Below, piece after piece: positions 37,526 through 47,124 of a DNA stretch of 64,000 nt; the first letter of the stretch is position 1; every line of letters begins with the position of its first letter. Origin of the DNA: Acinetobacter sp. Marseille-Q1618 (GTDB taxonomy: Bacteria > Pseudomonadota > Gammaproteobacteria > Pseudomonadales > Moraxellaceae); assembly GCF_902809855.1 (NCBI RefSeq), contig NZ_CADDWJ010000001.1, positions 1,302,001 through 1,366,000 on the forward strand. Direction: 5' to 3'. A program made the position numbers and the translations under genes. The notes beneath the pieces were generated by a model that worked only from the letters and a program-made list of their open reading frames with translations, made no database searches and had not been told where the DNA came from.

Positions 37526-38901
37526 TCGTATTGCTCACGGTATTTACGCACAATATAAAGTGCAACAATATTTAGACCTAATGTAATTACAAATAGAGTC
37601 AAGCCTAAGGCAAATGCCACCAATGCTTGTGGGCTTGCAAAGTCTGTATCACCTGTTAATTGGTTCACAATGGTCACAGTTACGGTTGAAACAGCTTCAA
37701 GCGGATTCACATGTAATAATGGACTATTACCTGCTGCCAATACCACGATCATGGTTTCACCAATCGCACGCGATGCTGCCAGTAAGAATGCACCAATGAT
37801 ACCGGGTAATGCAGCAGGCATAACAACTCGACGAATCGTTTCTGATTTGGTTGCACCTAAGCCCAATGAACCATCACGTAAAGCACGTGGAACTTGAGTA
37901 ATAATGTCATCTGACAATGAAGATACAAATGGGATAATCATAATTCCCATTACGAAACCAGCAGTTAATGCACTGGTTGCATTAATATTCAGTCCAACCG
38001 CATCCCCAGCCATTTTGAAAAATGGACCAATGATCATCAAAGCAAATACACCATAAACGATGGTTGGAATACCTGCCAAAATCTCAATCGCTGGTTTTGC
38101 CCATGAACGCAATCTTGGCGAAGCATATTCCGCTAAATAAATTGCAATCATTAAGCCTATCGGTACAGCAACCACAAGTGCCACGATACTGACCATGAGC
38201 GTACCCCAAAGCAGTGGTAATAGACCATAACTTCCTTCTGCACTGCCCGATGTACTAAACCCTGGATTCCACTCTGTGCCTAAGAAAAAATCCAAAGGAC
38301 TTACAAATTGGAAGAAACGCATTGCCTCACTAAACATCGACATCACGATGCCGACAGTAGTTAAAATCGCAACAACCGAACACAATGCCAATGCCACATT
38401 GATGGTCTTTTCAACTTGATTACGTGCTCTATATTGTTTTTCGACACGTTTTTTCGCCCAAACCAAACCCAGTAAAGCTGCGCAAATTACGACAGCAAAC
38501 TTGGCAAATGCACCAATAGTCTGAACTTTCTTTAATTCTGCTGCCGCTGCAACCTCATAGGCTGCTGGCGTATCACTAACTCCAAAACCAGATGCAATGG
38601 CTTTCACACGTTCAACGAGAACTTGAATACTGGCATGATCTGAGGATGCAACAACTGATGCAGGCACATGATTTAAAATTATTTGTTTTAATAAATTTGG
38701 TTCAACCAGATTCCATACGATTAAAATCAAAAATGCTGGAATACCACACCACAAAGCCACCAATGCCCCATAGTAGCCTGGACGTGAATGTAAGGATGCT
38801 GAGTTTTTCCCCTTACCTGCAATATTTCGACTTTTACTTAATCCGATTTGATACGCGATTGCCACAAGAGCCAATAACACGCCAATAAGTAGCAGATTCA
38901 T
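37522..38901 (-). CDS. pstC: Phosphate ABC transporter permease PstC
   Basis: PstC is the partner of PstA. The core includes FLGTEWNPG, YGLLPLLWGTLMVSIVALVVAVPIGLMIAIYLAEYA and the coupling loop LRDGSLGLGATKSETIRRVVMPAALPGIIGAFLLA. At 459 residues it exceeds E. coli PstC (319) through an extra N-terminal part. That part has helices at about 1-20 and 45-65, a hydrophilic segment at about 66-125, and a further helix before the normal domain. TGGAGA lies 5 nt before the ATG. It is separated from pstS by 100 nt holding a terminator-like hairpin, and overlaps pstA by 4 nt. Confidence 0.93.
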   Translation of the reverse strand: MNLLLIGVLLALVAIAYQIGLSKSRNIAGKGKNSASLHSRPGYYGALVALWCGIPAFLILIVWNLVEPNLLKQIILNHVPASVVASSDHASIQVLVERVKAIASGFGVSDTPAAYEVAAAAELKKVQTIGAFAKFAVVICAALLGLVWAKKRVEKQYRARNQVEKTINVALALCSVVAILTTVGIVMSMFSEAMRFFQFVSPLDFFLGTEWNPGFSTSGSAEGSYGLLPLLWGTLMVSIVALVVAVPIGLMIAIYLAEYASPRLRSWAKPAIEILAGIPTIVYGVFALMIIGPFFKMAGDAVGLNINATSALTAGFVMGIMIIPFVSSLSDDIITQVPRALRDGSLGLGATKSETIRRVVMPAALPGIIGAFLLAASRAIGETMIVVLAAGNSPLLHVNPLEAVSTVTVTIVNQLTGDTDFASPQALVAFALGLTLFVITLGLNIVALYIVRKYREQYE

Positions 38902-38952
38902 GCATTCTCCACAGTTTTCTCAATGTCTAGTCTGAAAAAACACTGCTTAGCA

Positions 38953-38984
38953 AAAAACGCTAATGGCAGTCACCCACCATTAGC
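38953..38984 (-). terminator. Attenuator-like hairpin between pstS and pstC
   Basis: GCTAATGG pairs with CCATTAGC, and the minus strand continues into GTTTTTTG. Placed after the first gene of the operon, it would stop part of the transcripts, so pstS is made in excess over pstCAB. That effect is inferred. Confidence 0.75.
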
Positions 38985-39001
38985 TTTTTTATTTTCAAAA
39001 A

Positions 39002-40027
39002 TTATTTAACGCCTTTACCTGCTTTGAATGCTGCAAGAATTTTTGCACGCTCAGCATCAGACATTGAAATTAGACCAGCACGCTCAAGCTTAGAACCTTT
39101 ACCTGAAACTTTTTTGCTCAAGAAGAACTCAGCAAATTGCGGTAAGCCTTTGATTGATTTCAAATGCTCGCCTTTCACGTAGAAGAACAATGGACGAGAA
39201 ACAGGATATGAACCATTCAAAATTGTTTGTTCAGATGGTGCAACATTGTTTACAGTCGCTACACGTAGCTTGTCACGGTTTTGGTCATAGAAGCCTAAAC
39301 CAAACACGCCTACAGCACTTGGAGAAGTTTTTAAACGTGCCAATGTTTCAGTATAGTCACCTGCAATTTCAATGACTTTACCGTCTTTACGGAAGGTAGA
39401 ACATGCTTTTTTCATTGCATCTTTATCTAACTTCTTGATTGCTTCATATGCTTCACAACCAGCATCAACCATTTTCTCTTGGAACACTTCACGTGTACCG
39501 TGATTCGATGCAGGAATCACCAAAGTAATTGGCTCATTCGGAAGTGCTTTGTCGATTTGATTCCAACGTGTATATGGGTTAGGAACCATTTTACCGTTTG
39601 AAGGTAACTCAGCTGCTAATGCTGCAAATACATGTTGTGGACGTAATTTATATGCTGCTTTATTTGAGTTTGAAGCAAATACGATACCGTCATAACCAAT
39701 TTTTACTTCTAAGATTTGGTTTACACCTGCTTTTTTACAAGCAGCAATTTCAGTATCTTTAATTTTACGAGAAGCGTTTGCGATATCGATTGTGTTGTCG
39801 CCCACACCAGAACAAAATTGTTTTAAGCCAGCAGATGAACCGCCAGAACCTACAACAGGCGCTTTAAACTGTGGGAATGTATTACCAAACTCTTCAGCCA
39901 CGATACTTGCATATGGAAGTACAGTTGAAGAACCAGCGATTTGGATCGTATCACGAGCTGCATTTGCTGTAGTTGCTACGGCTGCCCCTGAAACTGCTAA
40001 AGCAATTGCGATATGGTTTAAGCGCAT
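39002..40027 (-). CDS. pstS: Periplasmic phosphate-binding protein PstS
   Basis: PstS captures phosphate in the periplasm and hands it to PstCA. It has a Sec signal (MRLNHIAIALAVSGAAVATT, cleavage likely at ANA-ARD) with no lipobox, so it should be soluble. The phosphate-site motif is IQIAGSSTVLPY, followed by GSGGSSAGLKQFC and NHGTREVF. It ends LFFYVKGEHLKSIKGLPQFAEFFLSKK. Length of 341 residues. It is the first gene of the pst operon, behind a triple Pho half-box at 40115-40143. Confidence 0.95.
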   Translation of the reverse strand: MRLNHIAIALAVSGAAVATTANAARDTIQIAGSSTVLPYASIVAEEFGNTFPQFKAPVVGSGGSSAGLKQFCSGVGDNTIDIANASRKIKDTEIAACKKAGVNQILEVKIGYDGIVFASNSNKAAYKLRPQHVFAALAAELPSNGKMVPNPYTRWNQIDKALPNEPITLVIPASNHGTREVFQEKMVDAGCEAYEAIKKLDKDAMKKACSTFRKDGKVIEIAGDYTETLARLKTSPSAVGVFGLGFYDQNRDKLRVATVNNVAPSEQTILNGSYPVSRPLFFYVKGEHLKSIKGLPQFAEFFLSKKVSGKGSKLERAGLISMSDAERAKILAAFKAGKGVK

Positions 40028-40114
40028 TATTTTCTCTCTTTGTAAATAGCAATTTTAAGTACTTAACTTCCACAATGGAGTACCTTTTCGATAACTGCAT
40101 TTTGATTTTAAAAT

Positions 40115-40143
40115 ATGACAAATAAGTTACAGCTTTGTGACGC
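40115..40143 (-). promoter_or_regulatory. Pho box (three half-sites) upstream of pstS
   Basis: On the minus strand, GCGTCAC-AAAG-CTGTAAC-TTAT-TTGTCAT gives three 7-bp PhoB half-sites, each separated by 4 AT-rich bases (period 11). This is the standard Pho-box geometry with consensus CTGTCAT. It ends about 88 nt before the pstS start, with AT-rich -10-like sequence after it. Confidence 0.85.
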
Positions 40144-40425
40144 TTTTATGATAATTCTGGATTTGTTTTTGATTTAATTAAAATTCTTTAATTTTCAATA
40201 TGTAAAGACATTTTTCTAAATATTTATTTTTCTATTGTTTTAAAATCGAATTGTAATAATTCATGAGAATGTCACACTGTTGTAAGTTTTTTATTCTCAT
40301 GTAGCTTTATTTAAAATAATTTTCTAGGGTTTATTTTCTTTTGACTACTTTTTTTAAGCTTTATGAAGGATCATCAATTTCAATCACTTAGATTCTTTTA
40401 TATTTTCAAACATTCACCATAAAAA

Positions 40426-40453
40426 AAGCCAATCACTCGAAAGTGACTGGCTT
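40426..40453 (-). terminator. Terminator of clpB
   Basis: AAGCCAATCACT / AGTGACTGGCTT, a 12-bp stem with one G-U on the minus strand and a 4-nt loop, is followed there by TTTTTAT. Confidence 0.88.
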
Positions 40454-40493
40454 CTCTCTTTTTACGACCTAAACTGGTAGATGTTTTGTTCAA

Positions 40494-43073
40494 TTAACTT
40501 AATTTAAGTTTACTAAAATTTAATTGACCATCTTCCGCACCGACTAAAATCGTATCTCCAGCAGTAAAATCAGCTGCTAAGATTTTTTGAGCCAATGGAT
40601 TTTCAAGCTGTTGCTGGATTGCACGTTTCAATGGACGCGCACCATAAACAGGATCAAAACCAGCATCAATCAAGATATCAAAAGCGTGATCATCTACTTT
40701 TAATCCGATATCACGTTCCGCCAAACGCGTACGCAAACGATCCAACTGAATATCGGCAATGCCACGAATTTGTGATTTCTTCAATGAATGGAATACCACC
40801 AACTCATCAATACGGTTAATAAACTCTGGACGGAAATGTTGCGATACTGCATTCATTACCGTTGCACGTACCTCTTCATCGGTTGCATTTTCACCGAGTT
40901 CACGTACATCACTTGAACCTAAGTTTGACGTCATCACAATCACAGTATTTTTAAAGTCGATCAAACGACCTTGCGAATCCGTTAAACGACCATCATCCAA
41001 CACTTGTAAAAGAATGTTGAATACATCTGGATGTGCTTTTTCAACTTCATCAAATAAAACAATACTGTATGGTTTACGACGTACCGCTTCAGTTAAAACA
41101 CCACCTTCTTCATAGCCCACATAGCCCGGAGGCGCACCCACCAAACGACTAACCGAGTGTTTTTCCATAAATTCAGACATATCGATACGAATAATCGCAT
41201 CATCACTGTCGAATAAGAAATTACCGAGTGCTTTGGTTAATTCAGTTTTACCCACACCTGTTGGCCCAAGGAACAAGAATGAACCACTTGGACGGTTCGG
41301 GTCAGATAATCCTGCACGTGAACGACGTACTGCGTTAGAAACTGCAACCACAGCCTCATCCTGACCGACTACACGATTATGTAAGAACTCTTCCATGTGA
41401 AGAAGTTTCTCACGTTCACCTTGTAGCATTTTCGATACAGGAATTCCTGTTGCTGCACTCACCACTTCCGCAATTTCATTTTCAGTAACTTTGGTACGAA
41501 TCAGTTTCGGCTCTTCATTTACTTCCGCTACTTCTTCTTCATTCAAGCGTTTTTGCAACTCAGGAATAACGCCGTATTGCAGACGGCTTGCTTCTGCCAA
41601 ATCACCTTCACGTTGCGCTTTTTCAAAGGCTGTACGTGCTTTGTCTAATTCAACTTGTGCTTGATTCGTACCATCCACAAGGCGTTTTTCTGCAATCCAA
41701 ACCTCTTCAAGATCACTGTACTCTTTTTGAACGTCTTCGATTTGTTTTTCGAGATGTTCAACTTCAGCTTTAGACACCGAATCAGCATCTTTCTTCACTG
41801 CTTCCAACTGCATTTTGAGTTGGATTAAACGGCGATCTAAACGGTCTAATGGCTCAGGTTTTGAGTCGATTTCCATTTTGATCCGAGAAGCCGCTTCATC
41901 AATCAAGTCAATTGCTTTATCAGGTAATTGACGATCTGTGATGTAACGATGCGACATTTTCGCAGCAGCAATAATCGCTGAGTCAAGAATCTGTACACCA
42001 TGATGCGTTGCATACTTGTCTTTTAAACCACGTAAAATCGCAATGGTATCTTCTACACTCGGTTCATCCACTAACACTTTTTGGAAACGACGTTCAAGCG
42101 CAGCATCTTTTTCAATAAATTGACGATATTCATCCAAAGTGGTTGCGCCAACACAACGTAATTCACCACGCGCCAATGCAGGTTTAAGCATATTTCCTGC
42201 ATCCATTGCGCCATCGCCTTTACCCGCGCCAACCAGTGTGTGCAACTCATCAATAAACAGGATGATTTCACCATCATATTTTGCTAAGTCTTTTAGAACG
42301 GCTTTTAGACGCTCTTCGAACTCACCACGGTATTTTGCACCTGCAAGCAATGAACCTAAGTCCAATGATAAAACACGTTTACCTTTTAGGCTTTCTGGTA
42401 CTTCACCATTCACAATACGTTGCGCCAAACCTTCAACGATTGCTGTTTTACCCACACCTGGCTCGCCAATCAACACAGGGTTATTTTTGGTACGGCGTGA
42501 TAAAACTTGAATGGTACGACGAATTTCTTCGTCACGCCCAATTACAGGGTCAAGTTTGCCTGACAGCGCACGTTCAGTGAGGTCAATGGTGTATTTATTG
42601 AGTGAATCACGTTGATCTTCATGATTATTTGCCATGACTTGTTCGCCACCTCGAATATTTTCAATTGCTTTGCGTAGCTTGTCTTCAGTTACACCTACGC
42701 TACTTAATAATGTTTTGGTTGTTCCTGTTTCAGCGAGCGCTAAAATGACCCAATCGGTTGATAAAAACTCATCGCCTGCTTTTTGAGCGAAACTGTCTGC
42801 CAAATTTAAGGCACGTACCGCCTCAGGATTAAGGTTAATATCCCCTGTTGGATTACTTAGGGTTGCAGCATCATTTAATGCTTGTTTTAGTTTATTTTTA
42901 AGTTCAGGAAGATTTGCGCCTGCTTGTTGCAACAAACTAAGATTAGATGGTTCTTCTAATAGTGCCGAGAGTATATGAATTCCTTCAATAGCAGTATGAT
43001 CTTTACCCATCGCTAAAGATTGAGCATCTGATAAAGCTTGCTGTAGGCGGTTCGTAAATTTTTCAAAACGCAT
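40494..43073 (-). CDS. clpB: ATP-dependent disaggregase ClpB
   Basis: ClpB (Hsp104 family) pulls proteins out of aggregates with DnaK. Order: N-domain with two Clp repeats (1-145), first AAA+ module with Walker A GEPGVGKT and [12 protein letters not shown], the coiled-coil middle domain (about 400-520, [20 protein letters not shown] onward), and a second AAA+ module with Walker [15 protein letters not shown] and [12 protein letters not shown]. Length of 859 residues is standard. The substrate-loop tyrosines (KYRGE and GYVGYEEGG) are present. Ribosome site GAGGA. A sigma-32-type promoter lies 40-67 nt upstream. Single-gene unit. Confidence 0.98.
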   Translation of the reverse strand: MRFEKFTNRLQQALSDAQSLAMGKDHTAIEGIHILSALLEEPSNLSLLQQAGANLPELKNKLKQALNDAATLSNPTGDINLNPEAVRALNLADSFAQKAGDEFLSTDWVILALAETGTTKTLLSSVGVTEDKLRKAIENIRGGEQVMANNHEDQRDSLNKYTIDLTERALSGKLDPVIGRDEEIRRTIQVLSRRTKNNPVLIGEPGVGKTAIVEGLAQRIVNGEVPESLKGKRVLSLDLGSLLAGAKYRGEFEERLKAVLKDLAKYDGEIILFIDELHTLVGAGKGDGAMDAGNMLKPALARGELRCVGATTLDEYRQFIEKDAALERRFQKVLVDEPSVEDTIAILRGLKDKYATHHGVQILDSAIIAAAKMSHRYITDRQLPDKAIDLIDEAASRIKMEIDSKPEPLDRLDRRLIQLKMQLEAVKKDADSVSKAEVEHLEKQIEDVQKEYSDLEEVWIAEKRLVDGTNQAQVELDKARTAFEKAQREGDLAEASRLQYGVIPELQKRLNEEEVAEVNEEPKLIRTKVTENEIAEVVSAATGIPVSKMLQGEREKLLHMEEFLHNRVVGQDEAVVAVSNAVRRSRAGLSDPNRPSGSFLFLGPTGVGKTELTKALGNFLFDSDDAIIRIDMSEFMEKHSVSRLVGAPPGYVGYEEGGVLTEAVRRKPYSIVLFDEVEKAHPDVFNILLQVLDDGRLTDSQGRLIDFKNTVIVMTSNLGSSDVRELGENATDEEVRATVMNAVSQHFRPEFINRIDELVVFHSLKKSQIRGIADIQLDRLRTRLAERDIGLKVDDHAFDILIDAGFDPVYGARPLKRAIQQQLENPLAQKILAADFTAGDTILVGAEDGQLNFSKLKLS

Positions 43074-43112
43074 TCTTGTTATTCCTCACAACAAATTTTG
43101 TACTTGAATCAT

Positions 43113-43140
43113 AAATGGGAACACTTTGTGAATTTTCAAC
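43113..43140 (-). promoter_or_regulatory. Sigma-32-type heat-shock promoter of clpB
   Basis: The minus strand reads GTTGAAA, a 13-nt spacer, then TCCCATTT. This is one mismatch in each box from the RpoH consensus CTTGAAA-N13-CCCCATNT. It is well placed ahead of clpB. Confidence 0.85.
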
Positions 43141-43455
43141 TCTTTTTAAAAATTATTTTTATATTTTTCAAAAACTTAATTCTTTAATCAAGATATACTT
43201 TAGTTGTAATATGCGTCCTAATTTCATCTTTTTCAAGGCAAGTACTCTGAAAAATATAACTTTAATTTAGTCCTTTGTCTTTCTAGAGATATTCATTAGA
43301 TTAGGCTAGCTTTACAAAATTGAGAATAAAAATAATGTTGGGTTTCAGTAATAAACAACTCGATATTTACAATATAAATTTTAATTTTTTAAACTTGATC
43401 TCAAAAAAATGAATTGAGCATCTCATTCATTTACGGTCAATGATAAATAGTAATG

Positions 43456-43483
43456 TGAGTACTGACCAAGACATCAGTACTCA
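43456..43483 (-). terminator. Perfect hairpin after the serine acetyltransferase gene
   Basis: TGAGTACTGA / TCAGTACTCA is a 10-bp perfect stem with an 8-nt loop, starting 6 nt past the stop codon. On the minus strand no T-run follows, so termination by the standard mechanism is uncertain. It may protect the mRNA end. Confidence 0.5.
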
Positions 43484-43489
43484 AAAATA

Positions 43490-44398
43490 TCAAACCTGTG
43501 ACTTAGTCACTGAACTTTGCAACACCGCACTGTTGGCTGGCACGCTTTGGGTAATCCACACATTTCCACCAATCACAGCACCCTCACCAATAGTAATACG
43601 TCCAAGAATAGTTGCACCTGCATAAATCACGACATTATCTTCAACAATAGGATGTCGTGCATATTCTTTTTGCAAACGACCTGTGTCATCAACTTCAAAA
43701 CGTTTCGCACCTAAAGTCACTGCTTGATAAATCCTTACATTTTTTCCAATGACACAAGTTTCACCAATCACAACCCCTGTACCATGATCAATAAAAAAAC
43801 CTTGATCAATTTGTGCACCGGGATGTATATCAATTCCAGTTTTAGAATGTGCCAATTCAGCAATCAAACGTGCCAATAAAGGTAAATCTTTTTTATAAAA
43901 CTCATGTGCAATACGATGATAAGTAATGGCAAGAATCCCCGGATAACACAATAGTACCTCATCGACACTACGTGCAGCAGGGTCACCCTCATAAGCTGCA
44001 ATCACATCAGTATCTAAAATACGACGTAGTGTTGGTAATTTTTCTGCAAACTCACTGACTACACGCTGTGCCAAATCCTCAATCATCTCTTTGCTTTGAT
44101 GATGTTTTTTATATTTATCGTCATAGGTTAAATTCAGCTTCACTTGTTCTAGTAATGCATGCAGTGTTTTTTCAAGTGTATGTGCAATATAAAAATTTTC
44201 ACTTTGTTGACGCAAATCATGTGGTCCAAGTCGCATCGGAAATAAAATACCGCAAAGATCATTCATAATTTTGCTGATTTCTTCTTTCGATGGTAACTCT
44301 CTCCCCCCAAAATCTTTTAGGCTTTTTTGCTTTGTACGCCATTCATTACGTGCTTGCTGTAATTCACTGACAATATTTTGAATATTCCACTGGGTCAT
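43490..44398 (-). CDS. cysE: Serine O-acetyltransferase
   Basis: The enzyme acetylates L-serine to O-acetylserine for cysteine synthesis. The C-terminal left-handed beta-helix is clear: SKTGIDIHPGAQIDQGFFIDHGTGVVIGETCVIGKNVRIYQAVTLG and then NVVIYAGATILGRITIGEGAVIGGNVWI. The catalytic His lies in FIDHGTG. At 302 residues it has a long helical N-terminal region (about 160 residues), more like the EpsC/SrpH-type long forms than E. coli CysE (273). The C-terminal tail is short. Single-gene unit. The reaction is well supported; the symbol cysE is by function rather than orthology. Confidence 0.9.
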   Translation of the reverse strand: MTQWNIQNIVSELQQARNEWRTKQKSLKDFGGRELPSKEEISKIMNDLCGILFPMRLGPHDLRQQSENFYIAHTLEKTLHALLEQVKLNLTYDDKYKKHHQSKEMIEDLAQRVVSEFAEKLPTLRRILDTDVIAAYEGDPAARSVDEVLLCYPGILAITYHRIAHEFYKKDLPLLARLIAELAHSKTGIDIHPGAQIDQGFFIDHGTGVVIGETCVIGKNVRIYQAVTLGAKRFEVDDTGRLQKEYARHPIVEDNVVIYAGATILGRITIGEGAVIGGNVWITQSVPANSAVLQSSVTKSQV

Positions 44399-44758
44399 TC
44401 GGATGCCTACATTTTTGCGTTGTTATACACTGAATAATCAAACTGGATTTTGCAGCATTATTCAATTCTTTCAATAAATATTATTTTATGAGAACAATTT
44501 TAGATAAACATTTATTCATATATCTATATCTGAAAATTGCATTATTAACGCTTTAAATTTGTTTTAAATCAAATCTTAGAATTTATGCAAGATTGAATCT
44601 TAACAACTATTTTAAATTTAATGATAACTAATTCAATTTTTATTCATTTTAGGAATATAAAAAACCTTTATATTAAATCACAGATCATTCACCGTCTATT
44701 TTCAATATAAAAAAGCATTTTCATTGAATGCTTTCTAAAAATTTGCTTGAGGAAAATC
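44399..44758. other. Divergent intergenic region
   Basis: This 360-bp AT-rich region lies between the serine acetyltransferase gene (minus) and the rhodanese gene (plus). It should carry both promoters; none stands out. A possible hairpin, AAAAAGCATTTTC / GAATGCTTTC, lies near 44710-44735 in the leader of the rhodanese gene. No gene is seen. Confidence 0.4.
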
Positions 44759-45247
44759 ATGAACAGCTTAACTCAGATTAATTTTTTCCCCTTAGATGAG
44801 GGAAAAATTAAACAAATTTTAGATGATGCTAAGCAACGTGTTGAAGATCATTATCTTGAATTTACAGGGACGATTTTACCACATGAAGCATGGGCTTTAT
44901 TTCAAGCAGGTCTTGCTGTCATTGTTGATGTGCGTACAACTGAGGAGCGTAAATTTGTCGGTTATGTAGAAAACACCGTTCATATTCCTTGGGCGATTGG
45001 AACAGCTTTAGATCGAAATCCATCTTTTACCCAACAGCTTGAAAACTTGGTCGGCAAAGATACATTGATTCTCTTACTATGCCGTAGTGGTAAACGCTCC
45101 GCAGCAGCAGCAAATGTCGCTTTAAATGCTGGATTTGAGCGAGTTTATAATATTGAACAAGGTTTTGAAGGTGATCTAAATGAGAACTTACAACGTGGCA
45201 CATTCAATGGTTGGCGTTTTCATCAACTTCCTTGGCGGCAAGAGTAA
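44759..45247 (+). CDS. Rhodanese-domain sulfurtransferase
   Basis: The 162-residue protein has one rhodanese domain: VIVDVRTTEERKFVGYVENTVHIPW, then the active-site loop LLCRSGKRSAAAANVALNAGFERVYNIEQGFEGD. The catalytic Cys in CRSGKRS is present, so it should carry a persulfide. A helical N-terminal segment of about 45 residues precedes the domain. The frame opens at TTG 44747, but that codon is part of the ribosome site (TTGAGGAAA), and ATG 44759 is the start. The sulfur acceptor is unknown. Confidence 0.88.
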   Translation: MNSLTQINFFPLDEGKIKQILDDAKQRVEDHYLEFTGTILPHEAWALFQAGLAVIVDVRTTEERKFVGYVENTVHIPWAIGTALDRNPSFTQQLENLVGKDTLILLLCRSGKRSAAAANVALNAGFERVYNIEQGFEGDLNENLQRGTFNGWRFHQLPWRQE

Positions 45248-45535
45248 CTCTCCCCTTTATATATTATTTTAAAAATACTAAAAGTATTCAAATAACATAG
45301 ATATGCACAAATCGATATACACAATTCACACACCAAGGATGGAGGCTTTATACCACTGAGTAGACTTTTTGCATTAAGTTAGCATTCATCTACTATGAAA
45401 TTCACCTATCTTCAAATATAGTGAATTGCAATTACAGCTTAGGCTATTTAATTCATACATCATTAACAATCTGCTTCTTGAGAATATCCTTGAAAAAGCC
45501 GCATAATTTATAAAAATTAACTGTTGTATTGAATT

Positions 45536-46336
45536 GTGTGCTCAATTAAAAAAATACTCATCTTATGTGGAATATTTACCACAACTCAAATCTTTGCACT
45601 ACCTCAGGACTCTCGTCGTGCAGGTGGAATTGCGGTTATTCCATTGGCGCAAAATGTTACTGAAGTAAAATACAACGGGCAACCTGTTTTGCTTACACAA
45701 CCGAATTCTCAGCGTTATGCGATTTTTGGCATTCCTCTATCAACCCCTGTGGGAACATTACTGTTACAAACCAATGCTCAGCCTATTCAAATCGAGATTC
45801 AACCTTATAAATACGCACAACAACGGTTAACTGTCAAAAATCAAGATTATGTTAATCCCCAACAAGAACAACTTGATCGTTATGCACGTGAAGCCAAAGA
45901 ACAAAATGATATTTACGCATCATTTACCGCAGCACAATCGGCTGATTTTCCACATTTCATCCGCCCCACCGCTGGGAAATTCAGTAATTCTTTTGGACGC
46001 AAACGTTTTTTCAATGGTGAAGAACGTGCACCACATTCAGGCTTAGACATTCCAGCACCCGTCGGACAAAAAGTTGTTGCACCTGCAACTGGCGTAGTGG
46101 TCGGTATTGGCGACTATTTCTTTAATGGAAAAACTGTTTTAGTCGATCACGGACAAGGGCTAATCAGCATGTTTTGCCATTTGAGCAAAATTAATGTGGA
46201 AAAAGGTCAACGATTGCAACAAGGTGAAGTGTTAGGCTTAGTGGGTAAAACAGGACGAGTAACTGGCCCACATTTGCATTGGGGCATGAGCTTAAATAAT
46301 GCGCGTATTGATCCACAGCTATTCTTGACGCGTTAA
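45536..46336 (+). CDS. M23-family (LytM-type) peptidase
   Basis: The 266-residue protein has a signal peptide (KKILILCGIFTTTQIFA) and a C-terminal LytM/peptidase M23 domain. The zinc-binding residues are visible in PHSGLDIPAPVG (H-x3-D) and GPHLHWGMS (H-x-H), so it is probably an active peptidoglycan endopeptidase, not a degenerate activator. The N-terminal part (about 25-130) is a beta-rich domain (FGIPLSTPVGTLLLQ) as in several proteobacterial M23 proteins. The start is GTG 45536 without a strong ribosome site. Single-gene unit. Confidence 0.9.
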   Translation: MCSIKKILILCGIFTTTQIFALPQDSRRAGGIAVIPLAQNVTEVKYNGQPVLLTQPNSQRYAIFGIPLSTPVGTLLLQTNAQPIQIEIQPYKYAQQRLTVKNQDYVNPQQEQLDRYAREAKEQNDIYASFTAAQSADFPHFIRPTAGKFSNSFGRKRFFNGEERAPHSGLDIPAPVGQKVVAPATGVVVGIGDYFFNGKTVLVDHGQGLISMFCHLSKINVEKGQRLQQGEVLGLVGKTGRVTGPHLHWGMSLNNARIDPQLFLTR

Positions 46337-46510
46337 AACGGTTGAATAATATACAAAAATTAAAAACAAAGAGAGTTTGTAATATTTTGTAACAATTTGA
46401 TTTCTATTATTTTTGTTTTGGATAATTTACGTGATTTTTATCAATTTTTAGCACTTTGAATGTCGACCATTCTACTCAGATTAAAGCTAAAATAGAATAT
46501 AATTCAAGTA

Positions 46511-46540
46511 AAAAAAGCCAAAATCAATTTTGGCTTTTTT
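46511..46540. terminator. Bidirectional terminator
   Basis: AAAAAAGCCAAAAT / ATTTTGGCTTTTTT, a 14-bp perfect inverted repeat between convergent genes, has T-runs on both strands. Confidence 0.92.
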
Positions 46541-46553
46541 GATTTTATAATTA

Positions 46554-46973
46554 TTAAGCAGCGACAATTTCAAAGTCGTGTGTGATCTCAACCCCACCAT
46601 CTGACAGCATTTTGCTGGCAGAACAGTATTTTTCAGCAGAAAGTTCGACAGCTTTGGCAACTTGTTTTTCTTTCACATCATGTCCAGTCACGACAAAATG
46701 TAAATGGATTTTTGTGAATACTGCTGGGATTGTGTCAGCACGTTCTGCCTTAAGCTGACATACAACATCTGTCACATCTTGGCGAGATTTCTTCAATATA
46801 GTCACAATATCGAAAGAAGCACAACCACCAAGTCCCATTAATATCAGCTCCATGGGACGTGGGCCACGGTTTTCACCACCATATTCGGCTGATCCATCCA
46901 TCACGACTTGATGACCACTTTCCGATTTTGCTTCAAAAGCAACATTCTCTAACCAATGTACGCTAGTTTGCAT
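46554..46973 (-). CDS. OsmC-family protein
   Basis: The 139-residue protein belongs to the OsmC/Ohr superfamily. The two conserved cysteines lie in LMGLGGCASFDIVTIL and AEKYCSASKML, as expected for thiol-dependent peroxide reductases. It is closest in look to the YhfA-like subgroup (E. coli yhfA is also next to crp). That matches here: the divergent neighbour is a Crp/Vfr homologue 150 nt away. The substrate is unproven. Confidence 0.9.
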   Translation of the reverse strand: MQTSVHWLENVAFEAKSESGHQVVMDGSAEYGGENRGPRPMELILMGLGGCASFDIVTILKKSRQDVTDVVCQLKAERADTIPAVFTKIHLHFVVTGHDVKEKQVAKAVELSAEKYCSASKMLSDGGVEITHDFEIVAA

Positions 46974-47124
46974 TGCAACTACCTAAAAAAAGCTATAAAT
47001 TTACAGGGTACCTGTACACTAGCATAAAATGAGTTGATAAGGAATTTCATCTCTTGCGCTTTTACGTGACGAGTTCAATTTAGATCAATCGGTCTAGTTA
47101 TTATCCAATTTGGAATTTTTTAGC

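Larger units (their letters stand above)
40028..40493. other. Intergenic region between pstS and clpB
   Basis: This 466-bp stretch holds the pstS leader, the Pho box (40115-40143) and the clpB terminator (40426-40453). The part in between (about 40150-40420) is very AT-rich and shows no gene. Confidence 0.55.
43074..43489. other. Intergenic region upstream of clpB
   Basis: This 416-bp gap lies between clpB and the serine acetyltransferase gene, both on the minus strand. It holds the sigma-32-type promoter (43113-43140) and the hairpin after the acetyltransferase gene (43456-43483). The middle part is AT-rich with no gene visible. Confidence 0.55.

Noticed and set aside
40595..42580. Antisense reading frames over clpB
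   Set aside because: These are shadow frames of a strongly biased coding gene, with no family-like sequence and no ribosome sites.
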